Assembly: GCF_029227915.1 (NCBI RefSeq)
Contig: NC_079879.1
Coordinates: 30,820,501 to 30,884,500 of the forward strand
Direction: 5' to 3'
Source: Hydractinia symbiolongicarpus
Taxonomy: Eukaryota; Cnidaria; Hydrozoa; Anthoathecata; Hydractiniidae
Length of the DNA: 64,000 bases
The notes below the pieces were generated by a model that saw only the letters and a program-made list of their open reading frames with translations, ran no database searches and was not told where the DNA came from. Position numbers and translations under genes: made by a program. Positions 53,585 through 62,100 of this stretch are shown piece by piece (position 1 is the stretch's first letter; each line of letters opens with the position of its first letter).

Positions 53585-54396
53585 AGAAATGACGTAATGA
53601 TGACGTCATAGCTCAAATATTACTACAAATTGCTCTAAAAGCGCAAGAAAGTATACAACAACCAGTAAACAATTTTATAAACTGTAATCTTAACGTTAAA
53701 CAAAGTTCATTAGAGTGTACGAAATTTCGGACAAGGGTGTAAATTTGCAGACCAGATAGAAAAAATGACGTCATAGTTGAAAATATCTTTCCAAATTGAT
53801 GAAAATGCAAAAAAAGTTCACAGGAACATAATAAAACACCACAAATTAGTAACTATTCAAAAATTATACAAACACTCTTAAGGAGTACAAATATCTGACA
53901 AGAGTGTAATTTGCAGACCAGATAGAAAAAATGACGTCATAGTTGAAAAAATATTTCCAAATTGATGAAAATGCGAAAAAAATTCACAGGAACATAATAA
54001 AACACCACAAATTAGTAACTATTCAAAAATTTTACAAACACTCTTGAAGAGTACAAAATATTTGACAAGAGTGTAATTTGCAGACCAGATAGTAAAAATG
54101 ATGCTGTAGCTCAAAAATAACATAAAATCAATGTATAAAAGCAAAACAATTATACAATAACCGGCAAAAATGTTTATAAACTGTAATCTTAACATTGAGA
54201 GACTTCATAGAAATGTACGAAATTTATATTTGCAGACCAGCCAGAGAAAATAACGTAATAGCTGAAAAGATATTTCAAATTTAAGGAAATGTAAAAAGAA
54301 AGTCCACAGGAACCACTGTAAAACACTAAGTTGGTAACTATAAAACTTTGACAAACACTCTTAAAGCTTGCAAAATATTTGACAGAGTATAAATAT
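53585..54396 (+). repeat. Subterminal tandem repeats, ~165 bp, A-B-B-A-B
   Basis: The word 'gcagaccag' recurs at 53,748, 53,913, 54,080, 54,232 and 54,397, intervals of 165, 167, 152 and 165 bp. Two unit types alternate. Type A (about 53,585-53,747 and 54,080-54,231) has 'ttataaactgtaatcttaac'. Type B (53,748-53,912, 53,913-54,079 and 54,232-54,396) has 'cacaggaac', 'taaaacac' and 'acaaacactctt'. The two central B units are nearly identical; the last A and B are more diverged. The palindrome TGACGTCA is intact at 53,601, 53,766 and 53,932 and degenerate in the last two units. Arrays like this near an end often serve as transposase binding sites; that role is inferred. Confidence 0.88.
53601..53608. 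promoter_or_regulatory. TGACGTCA palindrome (CRE-like) in subterminal repeat
   Basis: An exact 8-bp CRE-type palindrome, the binding motif of CREB/ATF bZIP factors in animals. It is repeated at 53,766-53,773 and 53,932-53,939 at repeat spacing. Because the copies come with the tandem repeat, they need not be independent binding sites. A role as host-factor or transposase site is speculative. Confidence 0.45.
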
Positions 54397-54646
54397 GCAG
54401 ACCAGATGAAAATGGAACAACTGCACCTTTTAGCACCTAAATAAAAAAAAGAACGCAAAATATTAAGCTACCATAAGTGCTAAATGTTTTAATAGAACAA
54501 TATATACCACATGTCACAAGTTGACAAAACAATGATCCTCAAAGGAAGAAGTTTTTGCCATAAAAAAGTTCCACGGTTTGAACGAGTTACATTACCACAA
54601 AAATTTCTTCCCTCAAATATATAACTATACTATAACTAACTATATT
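54397..54646. other. 3' flank of the transposon gene
   Basis: AT-rich and non-coding, between the tandem repeats and the stop codon of the minus-strand gene. On the minus strand an ATTAAA hexamer (54,488-54,493) lies about 155 nt past the stop and could be the poly(A) signal; no AATAAA occurs on that strand in this interval. I see nothing else here. Confidence 0.5.
54488..54493 (-). terminator. Possible poly(A) signal ATTAAA
   Basis: The plus strand reads TTTAAT, so the minus strand carries ATTAAA, the commonest variant of the eukaryotic poly(A) hexamer, about 155 nt downstream of the TAG at 54,647. Such hexamers are frequent in AT-rich DNA, so this is only a candidate. Confidence 0.3.
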
Positions 54647-57600
54647 CTAAGATAACATAATAACGTCTCCCTTCTCAAAATCTAAAATTATTGGAAAACT
54701 CCAAACTGTCTCAGGTTCTGACTCATATACTACATTAAACAACGTGCGTTTAGGATTGGAATGTCGTTTTGCTACACTTAGAATTTCCCCTTTACACCAA
54801 TATGCATCCTCTTCATCTTCTTCCTTTAAATGATGCCGTATGTGTAAACCAACTAAACAATCAGGGTCTTTGATGAAGGAAGGGAGTTTGTTGCTTTTTT
54901 GTTGTTCAGACAGTTTTTTCATCCTTTCTTTCTTGATCTTTTCCATCAGTTCCTTTTTTTGGGTTGCAACTACTTCATCTCTATCTTCCTTCGACTTCAG
55001 GTTATCCTTTGTTACCTTTTCTGCAGATGATGAAAATGTTACATGCATGATTTTAACAAAGTTTTCAAGAAGCTCTTCCCAAGACAAATCAACTCTTTTG
55101 TTTCCACTCTGTTTTGTTTTGTTAAACAATTTGGAATTGCATTTGAAAGGCATAACATGCCTGTAAAAATTCATTTGCGCTAGCAAAACTTCTGCACGTT
55201 TTTGTGATGATATATCCATGATGTTTTTTTTCAGTTCATCAACAGATATCCAAGCCTGGACATTTAGCTCAAGCAATTTGTTAAAAGCTTCCACTTTCTT
55301 CAATGCTATTTTCTCTTCAGCTTTCTTTTTCATATCTTGTTTAGCAAGCAATTTCCTTTTCCTCTCCTCCAACAGTTCTTTTCTCCTTGATTTATACTTC
55401 GCCTTCATTTTTTCCACATTATGTCTGGCTGATTCCATCATACTTTTTTTCTCATCATAAGACTTCTGTTCAAACCAATCAAGTGTTTTGTTACGCGACC
55501 ACATGGTTAAAGCCTGCAATGTTTCAACATTGGCACTTGGCTTCGTTTTCACTAACAAATCCAAAATTGCAAAGTCACTTTCAGAAGCCTTATTGGTTAC
55601 TGGTACAATTGATGACGTCTCCTTTATTATCTGACTGGGGCTCCAGTACTTTCCTCCAGGCAGTTGATCCTTACATTGACGCTCTAAGATGATGAGAATT
55701 GCATGGCAAATAATTTCAAGGGCTTGCTGTGTTAGAATATCCAATTCATCATCACCTGTATCCTCAAATAGCTTGATAAATAATTCATCTTTGTTGTGCA
55801 CAATAATACCATCCTCTTGGAAAATATGACTGCCAGATAGAAGTGATGAACAATTGTTGCAGAGTGCAGATAGTTTGACTTTAAGTTGTAACAGGTATGG
55901 ATTTATTTCGAGGATACTTTCACAAGACTCTATTAATCGCCACAATGGACCAGTCAATAATTTATCAATAATGCCAAGTGCTCTGACTTCACTAAGAAAC
56001 AACTTATTTGATACGTCTTCATTTACAGCTTTCAGTAAATTATTAGGATCAGGCCATGATGAAAGAAAAGATACGACTGCATCACGATGGTAATATAATG
56101 CAGCAGCGTTATAAAACAATATGTTAAAACGATTTCCAATAAATGGTACAAAGTAAGATTTCTGATTGCGACCAGCTAAAAACGAGTTAAAATACGATGC
56201 TACTCCACATTCGTCACTTCCACGCACATGAAAAGCTTTACAAGCTGTACGCACTAATCTAGAAGCAGAAGATTCTTTTGCACTATTGAAGGCAAATACT
56301 GTTTCATAGTCATCACAGAGGACCATTCTCTCAAATGAATGCAGAACTTTATCTGCCTCTGAGGCAAAATTTGCCAGAAGATGTAATTTGCAAAAGAAAT
56401 TTCCCATATCGGTCATGTCCGTTTTTTGTGTTTCGCTTAAATAATTCCAGTTTTCTACAACATTTGGTAATAATTTTTCCCTTAAAGATTTCAGTTGTGA
56501 GTTAAATAAAGGATTAATAGGGCCAAGATCCGACATTGTAGATTTGATTGATGTGACAAGCCGGGAAAAATTTGCATCCTTGTCACATTCTTTCAGAATG
56601 TCACACATGTCATCAATTGTGTCAGTAAAATTTTTCATTACTGTTGCCGCATCGCCACCTGCAACTTCTGATAATCCAAATGTTAAAGTTTTTCCTTTCG
56701 ATGTTGTAATCTGAAAATTTTGATAATGTTTATGGTATTTTGATGTACCATCTCCATGTAAACAATTACCAAACGCCTCTCTGTCATTATCAATCATTGC
56801 TTCTGCAACCTGTAATTGTGCTAAAATTAATGCTTCTTGCATTAAATGACTTTTTAAACCTTGTGAAGGCAACCTGTCAACCCTTTTTTTTGCAAGTTTT
56901 TCAAGTACAACCTTGATCACATCATTTACCTTTCCCATGCTGACATTCAAGGAAAGTAATTCCATAACAACTTCTCTTATTTCGTCTGAATAACGACCAC
57001 CTTCAAATGTTACAATTTCATTGTCGTTTAATAACGAAACGAGCATTTGCAAATCACGATTTTCTTCAGTAAGTTGCTTCATGTTTGTACAGAGTTTGTC
57101 ATAATCACTTTTTAAACACTTCATATCATTCACTTCTTTGTGGTCAATCAATTTTTTCTGGTTTTCAATTTTTAACAACAAACTGTGCGTCTTTCTTTTC
57201 AGTTTTGCTTTCTCATTCCGCAGATCATCAACTATAGTTTCACTGTTTTCTAATTTATCATTGAGTCTGTTCAAGTTTACTTTCATGTCATCCAACTCAT
57301 CACTTTTATTCTCAGTACCAGATATCAATTCAGCTATTTCTGATTCCATTTTATTAATTTTATCATCTCTGTTTTTAATTTTCTTTGATAAATTTCTCAA
57401 TTTATCTGCCCTCGCTTTGCTATTATCTTTAAATTTCAATTCCACATTTCTAAGTTTTTCCTCTACTTCAAGATAATTGTTCTTTATACGACGATATTCT
57501 GCTGTCAACTTATTTTCATCCTTCATTGCTACAAATAACTCGTTACTGAGTTTCTTAACCTCTTCGACTTGTGTGTTGTATTGAATTTCTAATTCTTGAA

Positions 57601-57718
57601 AATTTTCGCACTTTCTTTTTAAACTTTTGTTTTCCTCCTTTAATTGTTTCATTTTCTCTTTAAACAAAACTTCATTTCTAGAACTAGCCGCATCAATAGA
57701 TCGCTGATGTGGGGTAAT
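54647..57718 (-). CDS. Main part of the transposon protein (candidate transposase)
   Basis: Open for 1,023 codons after the TAA at 57,719 and ending in TAG at 54,647. It has no ATG until 57,652 (the codon at 57,667 is TTG), so it most likely continues the upstream ORF, which is in the same frame. Numbering from 57,667: residues 1-215 are heptad-rich and charged, a long coiled coil. Residues 221-300 are helical, starting FEGGRYSDEIREVV. Residues 302-318 hold HGDGTSKYHKHYQNF, then MSDLGPINP (378-386) and NFFCKLHLL (423-431); D306 and D380 are candidates for two catalytic acidic residues of an RNase H-like core. CGVASYF (487-493) and QLPGGKYW (668-675) also look conserved. Residues 740-800 are a basic helix. 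Residues 936-1003, ending LDFEKGDV, resemble a Tudor-like barrel. I recall similar uncharacterised animal proteins but know no function. Its position inside TIRs makes transposase the best reading; a captured host gene is the alternative. Confidence 0.8.
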   Translation of the reverse strand: MTPHQRSIDAASSRNEVLFKEKMKQLKEENKSLKRKCENFQELEIQYNTQVEEVKKLSNELFVAMKDENKLTAEYRRIKNNYLEVEEKLRNVELKFKDNSKARADKLRNLSKKIKNRDDKINKMESEIAELISGTENKSDELDDMKVNLNRLNDKLENSETIVDDLRNEKAKLKRKTHSLLLKIENQKKLIDHKEVNDMKCLKSDYDKLCTNMKQLTEENRDLQMLVSLLNDNEIVTFEGGRYSDEIREVVMELLSLNVSMGKVNDVIKVVLEKLAKKRVDRLPSQGLKSHLMQEALILAQLQVAEAMIDNDREAFGNCLHGDGTSKYHKHYQNFQITTSKGKTLTFGLSEVAGGDAATVMKNFTDTIDDMCDILKECDKDANFSRLVTSIKSTMSDLGPINPLFNSQLKSLREKLLPNVVENWNYLSETQKTDMTDMGNFFCKLHLLANFASEADKVLHSFERMVLCDDYETVFAFNSAKESSASRLVRTACKAFHVRGSDECGVASYFNSFLAGRNQKSYFVPFIGNRFNILFYNAAALYYHRDAVVSFLSSWPDPNNLLKAVNEDVSNKLFLSEVRALGIIDKLLTGPLWRLIESCESILEINPYLLQLKVKLSALCNNCSSLLSGSHIFQEDGIIVHNKDELFIKLFEDTGDDELDILTQQALEIICHAILIILERQCKDQLPGGKYWSPSQIIKETSSIVPVTNKASESDFAILDLLVKTKPSANVETLQALTMWSRNKTLDWFEQKSYDEKKSMMESARHNVEKMKAKYKSRRKELLEERKRKLLAKQDMKKKAEEKIALKKVEAFNKLLELNVQAWISVDELKKNIMDISSQKRAEVLLAQMNFYRHVMPFKCNSKLFNKTKQSGNKRVDLSWEELLENFVKIMHVTFSSSAEKVTKDNLKSKEDRDEVVATQKKELMEKIKKERMKKLSEQQKSNKLPSFIKDPDCLVGLHIRHHLKEEDEEDAYWCKGEILSVAKRHSNPKRTLFNVVYESEPETVWSFPIILDFEKGDVIMLS

Positions 57719-57722
57719 TTAC
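57678..57722 (-). other. Possible 45-nt intron, or site of a nonsense mutation
   Basis: On the minus strand this segment starts GTAAAT and ends TTCTAG, a GT-AG pair. Its length is 45 nt, divisible by three, and removing it takes out the TAA and joins the two ORFs in frame (P-V-N-E across the junction). Against an intron: the sequence after the TAA (reading ITPHQRSIDAASSRNE) looks like normal coding, so a simple change of one codon to TAA is equally possible. 45 nt is short even for compact animal introns. Confidence 0.4.
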
Positions 57723-58033
57723 ACTGGAACACTAAACTCAGCTTCCAACAAAGTTTCTATAGCAGAATTAGCTTTCCTTTTTTTCAGACCATTTACTTTC
57801 TCTACTAGTCTTTTAACTTTTGTATATAACGCTTTTTCTGGACATGTTATTTCAACACCAAGTAAAACAAATCCATCACTTACTTCTTTAATGCTTTTTT
57901 CATTCAATGAAGAAAAAAGATCATAAACTTGTTTATTTTTAATACTCATTTTTAAAGCTGAAAATATATCAAGCGAAACTGCACTAATAATTTTATTGTC
58001 TAACATAAGCTGCAAAACTTTCAACCAATGCAT
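57719..58033 (-). CDS. N-terminal part of the transposon protein, 104 residues
   Basis: Starts at a true ATG (58,031-58,033) and ends at TAA (57,719-57,721). An in-frame TAG lies eight codons before the ATG, so this is a natural start unless an upstream exon joins through the 'ctag' acceptor-like sequence there. The peptide begins MHWLKVLQLMLDN, is predicted mostly helical and ends in a lysine-rich helix (LKKRKAN) and EFSVPV. No domain is recognised. It is in the same frame as the long ORF directly downstream, with only the TAA and 17 codons before the first residue of the coiled coil. I therefore read it as the N-terminus of the same protein (about 1,128 codons in all), cut either by a nonsense mutation or by a very short intron. 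Confidence 0.65.
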   Translation of the reverse strand: MHWLKVLQLMLDNKIISAVSLDIFSALKMSIKNKQVYDLFSSLNEKSIKEVSDGFVLLGVEITCPEKALYTKVKRLVEKVNGLKKRKANSAIETLLEAEFSVPV

Positions 58034-59035
58034 ATTATTTTTAAAATACCATTCCTACCTAGACTGTGTTTTATCTGCCTTTCTAGTTTACGTCAGCAAT
58101 TATGATATAGCTATACATACTAAACAATGGAATATTTACAAAAATAACATTATATAATCATTATCTCTTCAATTATTATCTAAATCTTGCTTTTTAAAAC
58201 AGTATAAGCTAGCTATAAAGTAACCTACTCTGACTCTTAGCTAACTTTAGGCCTGGAAAGTTGGAAGAGAGACGTTTTTGTAAAAAAGAATAATGGTAAA
58301 CAGTAAACAGTTTGCAAGAACTGAGTGGGTAACAAATTGGTATCTGGAATCAACAAATTTCCAAGCCTAATACTTTAAGTGTTTAAAAACCAAATCACAC
58401 TAGTAGTAAGTAAAATATACCTTTATCTATTAACCACACAGTGGTATGGAATAATTAAACACAACATCACACACTCCATCTTCTGGTCCACTACTTCGGC
58501 TAATATATATATAGCTAGGTAGCTAGCTAGCTTTGGTGCTTTAGTTTAGTAGCTGTGTCTAATGTTAACTGGAATATCTAGCACATAGCCATGATTAATA
58601 GCCATCATTCCAAGACTATAAATTATATAATAAAATAAAATAAATAAAAAGTCGAAATTCGTTGTTGCACTGCAGCAAGTCACATAGAACTTTAAGACGG
58701 GGGTTCGATATAAACAAAAAATGCTTTTTCTCCAGATTTGTCATGCAGGAAAGTTAGGAATAAGAATAGAAATTGAAAGTATATTTTTAATATAAACTAA
58801 TTTCAAGTGAGACTACCTGATACGTCATGCACTTTCCTCTGTTTGCGCCAAGTTTACATTTCCCTCGTCGAAATCTGAATACACTGTTGGTCGTTTAAAC
58901 AAGTCTCATTCAAAATAACAAATTTAAGGTACTTAACAATCACTATCTGCCCATACACCATCTGTCTTAAGCGAAATAGGTGCCGAATTCGACGATTTAA
59001 AATAAGTGCCATCACGCGCAATAACAAAATACGCG
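58034..59035. other. 5' flank of the transposon gene, non-coding
   Basis: About 1 kb between the N-terminal ATG and the right-end hairpin. It is AT-rich, with an ATATATATATA run (58,503-58,513), an adjoining AGCT-based simple repeat (58,513-58,532) and an A/T stretch near 58,625-58,650. The promoter of the minus-strand gene should be here; the TATA run, about 470 nt upstream of the ATG, is a candidate. A minus-strand open frame at 58,854-59,081 has no ATG at its start and overlaps the hairpin, so it is not called. Confidence 0.6.
58503..58532. promoter_or_regulatory. TATA run and AGCT simple repeat, candidate promoter
   Basis: ATATATATATA directly followed by the mostly palindromic run AGCTAGGTAGCTAGCTAGCT. 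It lies upstream of the minus-strand gene, at a distance that leaves room for a 5' untranslated region or intron. Microsatellite-like sequence can give the same picture. Confidence 0.25.
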
Positions 59036-59081
59036 TTGCCGTGTGCGAGCTTGTTTTAAGCTGAATTTCCGAACACGGCAA
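59036..59081. other. Nested hairpin near the right end
   Basis: TTGCCGTGT (59,036-59,044) pairs exactly with ACACGGCAA (59,073-59,081). Inside it AGCTT (59,048-59,052) pairs with AAGCT (59,058-59,062) around a 5-nt loop. The outer arm ends 12 bp from the right TIR. The left end has its own, unrelated hairpin at 53,391-53,424. Confidence 0.7.
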
Positions 59082-59084
59082 AAA

Positions 59085-59094
59085 GTCACGTGAC
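59085..59094. promoter_or_regulatory. GTCACGTGAC palindrome abutting the right TIR
   Basis: A perfect 10-bp palindrome with the E-box core CACGTG. It touches the innermost base of the right TIR and is absent from the left end, where only GTCA is shared. It could be a bHLH or transposase site. Confidence 0.4.
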
Positions 59095-59105
59095 TGAACA
59101 GCCTA
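59094..59105 (-). repeat. Right terminal inverted repeat (12 bp)
   Basis: CTGAACAGCCTA, the exact reverse complement of the left end. It overlaps by one base a perfect 10-bp palindrome, GTCACGTGAC (59,085-59,094), which contains an E-box-type CACGTG. Confidence 0.93.
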
Positions 59106-59112
59106 ATTAAGC
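59106..59112 (+). repeat. Target site duplication, right copy (attaagc)
   Basis: Identical to 53,224-53,230 and followed by gtctcattaaaaatg, the normal monomer continuation. Confidence 0.92.
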
Positions 59113-62100
59113 GTCTCATTAAAAATGAAAATATTTTTGAAAACTACAAGTCTCATGCGTTTTAGTGGTGAAAAAATAATTTAAAAAATCGTTCGGGAAA
59201 TGAGTTTACTCCCTGGGTACTTTCTTTGTATACTTTTGACTATACGGGCCAAGCCCGGGATTTACGGGAAATCGCGGGTTTTCGTTTGCCGGCAATTAAA
59301 CTTCTTTTATTCAGCGTCTCATCAAAAATGAAAACATTTTTAAAAACTACAAGTCTCATGGGCTTTAGTGGTGAAATAATAATTTAAAAAATTGTTCGGG
59401 AAATGAGTTTACACCCTGGGTACTTTCTTTGTATACTTTTGACTATACGGGCCGAGTCCGGGATTTACGGGAAATCGCAGGTTTTCGTTTGCCGACGATT
59501 AAACTTCTTTTATTTAGCGTCTCATCAAAAATGAAAACATTTCTGAAAACTACAAGTCTCATGCGTTTTAGTGGTGGAAAAAATATTTTAAAAAATCGTT
59601 CTGGAAATGAGATTACTCACAGGGTACTTTCTTTGTATACATTTAACTATACGGGCCAAGCCCGGGATTTACGGGAAATCGCGGGTTTTCGTTTGCCGGC
59701 GATTAAACCACTTTCACTAAGCGTCTCATCAAAAATGAAGACATTTCTGAAAACTACAAGTCTCATGCGTTTTAGTGGTGAAAAAATAATTTAAAAAATC
59801 GTTCTGGAAATGAGATTACTCACAGGGTACTTTCTTTGTATACATTTAACTATACGGGCCAAGCCCGGGATTTACGGGAAATCGCGGGTTTTCGTTTGCC
59901 GGCGATTAAACCTCTTTAATTAAGCGTCTCATCAAAAATGAAAACATTGTTGAAAACTACAAGTCTCGTGCGTTTTAGTGGTGAAAAGATAATTTAAAAA
60001 ATCGTTCTGGAAATGGGTTTACTCACAGGGTACTTTTTTTGTAAACATTCGAATATACGGGACAAGCCCGGGATTTAGGGAAATCGTGGTATTTCGTTTG
60101 CCGGCGATTAAACTTCTTTCATTAAGCGTCTCATTAAAAATGAAAACATTTTTTGGAGACTACAAGTCTCATTCGTTCTAATGTGCAGAAATAATTTAAA
60201 AAATCGTTCGGGAAATCAGTTTACTCCCTGGGTACTTTCTTTATATACATTCAACTATACGGGCCAAGCCCAGGATTTACGGGAAATCGCGGGTTTTCGT
60301 TTGCCGACGATTAAACTTCTTTTATTTAGCGTCTCATCAAAAATGAAAACATTTTTGAAAACTACAAGTCTCATGGGCTTTAGTGGTGAAATAATAATTT
60401 AAAAAATCGTTCGGGAAATGAGTTTACTTCCTGGATACTTTTTTTGTATACTTTTGACTATACGGGCCGAGTCCGGGATTTACGGGAAATCGCAGGTTTT
60501 CGTTTGCCGGCGATTAAACTCCTTTTATTCAGCGTTTCATCAAAAATGAAAACATTTTTGAAAACTACAAGTCTCATGCGTTTTAGTGGTGAAAAGATAA
60601 TTTAAAAAACCGTTTTGGAAATGAGTTTCCTCCCTGGGTACTTTCTTTGTATACTTTTGACTATACGGGCCGAGTCCGGGATTTACGGGAAATCGCAGGT
60701 TTTCGTTTGCCGGCGATTAAACTCCTTTTATTCAGCCTCTCATCAAAAATGAAAACATTTTTGAAAACTACAAGTCTCATGCGTTTTAGTGGTGAAAAAA
60801 AAATTTAAAAAACCGTTCGGGAAATGAGTTTACTCCCTGGGTACTTTCTTTGTATACTTTTGACTATACGGGCCAAGCCCGGGATTTACGGGAAATCGCG
60901 GGTTTTCGTTTGCCGGCAATTAAACTTCTTTTATTCAGCGTCTCATCAAAAATGAAAACATTTTTAAAAAATACAAGTCTCATGGGCTTTAGTGGTGAAA
61001 TAATAATTTAAAAAATCGTTCGGGAAATGAGTTTACACCCTGGGTACTTTCTTTGTATACTTTTGACTATACGGGCCGAGTCCGGGATTTACGGGAAATC
61101 GCAGGTTTTCGTTTGCCGACGATTAAACTTCTTTTATTTAGCGTCTCATAAAAAATGAAAACATTTTTGAAAACTACAAGTCTCATGCGTTTTAGTGGTG
61201 GAAAAAATATTTTAAAAAATCGTTCGGGAAATGAGTTTACTCCCTGGGTACTTTCTTTGTATACTTTTGACTATACGGGCCGAGTCCGGGATTTAAGGGA
61301 AGTCGCAGGTTTTCGTTTGCCGGCGATTAAACTTCTTTTATTCAGCGTCTCATCAATAATGAAAACATTTTTAAAAACCACAAGTCTCATGGGCTTTAGT
61401 GGTGAAATAATAATTTAAAAAATCGTTCGGGAAATGAGTTTACACCCTGGGTACTTTCTTTGTATACTTTTGAATTTACAGGCCGAGTCCGGGATTTACG
61501 GGAAAACGCAGCATTTCGTTTGCCGGCGATTAAACTTCTTTTATTCAGCGTCTCATCAAAAATGAAAACAAGTTTGAAGACTACAAGTCTCATGCGTTTT
61601 AGTGGTGAAAAAATAATTTAAAAAATCGTTGGGGAAATGAGTTTACTCCCTGGGTACTTTCTTTGTATACTTTTCACTATATGGGCCAAGTCCGGGATTT
61701 ACGGGAAATCGCGGGTTTTCGTTTGCCGGCGATTAAACTTCTTTTATTCAGCGTCTCATCAAAAATGAAAACATTTTTGAAAACTACAAGTGTTATGCGT
61801 TTTAGTGGTGAAAAAATAATTTAAAAAATCGTTCTGGAAATGAGATTACTCACAGGGTACTTTCTTTGTATACATTTAAGTATACGGGCCGAGCCCGGGA
61901 TTTACGGGAAATCACGGGTTTTCGTTTGCCGGCGATTAAACCTCTTTCATTAAGCGTCTCATCAAAAATGAAAACATTGTTGAAAACTACAAGTCTCATG
62001 CGTTTTAGTGGTGAAAAGATAATTTAAAAAATCGTTCTGGAAATGGGTTTACTCACAGGGTACTTTCTTTGTAAACATTCGACTATACGGGACAAGCCCG

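Larger units (their letters stand above)
53231..59105. mobile_element. DNA transposon, 5,875 bp, unclassified superfamily
   Basis: This is the only non-satellite DNA in the window. It begins TAGGCTGTTCAG and ends CTGAACAGCCTA, a perfect 12-bp terminal inverted repeat, and sits between two copies of attaagc. Removing it and one attaagc rebuilds an ordinary monomer. Inside, read on the minus strand, come a 5' region of about 1 kb, one long gene split by a single stop, and a 3' region with ~165-bp tandem repeats. Terminal inverted repeats plus a fixed-length target duplication mean a cut-and-paste type element. A 7-bp duplication differs from the 8 bp usual for hAT and P elements and from TA or TTAA targets. 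I cannot place the family; Dada-like or KDZ-like relatives are possibilities only. Intact ends and an almost open gene suggest recent activity. Confidence 0.93.

Noticed and set aside
53311-54458. Minus-strand ORFs of 65-101 codons downstream of the long gene
   Set aside because: They lie in AT-rich subterminal sequence and tandem repeats, and their translations are low-complexity, hydrophobic and unconserved between repeat units.
54840-57476. Plus-strand ORFs of 79-112 codons opposite the long gene
   Set aside because: They are antisense shadows of the 1,000-residue ORF; their serine/phenylalanine-rich content is what reverse-complemented lysine/glutamate codons give.
57665-57667. Translation start at the TTG at 57,667
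   Set aside because: A TTG start is unlikely in an animal gene. The frame is open further upstream to the TAA at 57,719, and the first ATG downstream is at 57,652.
58854-59081. 75-codon minus-strand ORF near the right end
   Set aside because: Its first codon is TTG, it overlaps the nested hairpin, and its composition shows no domain.
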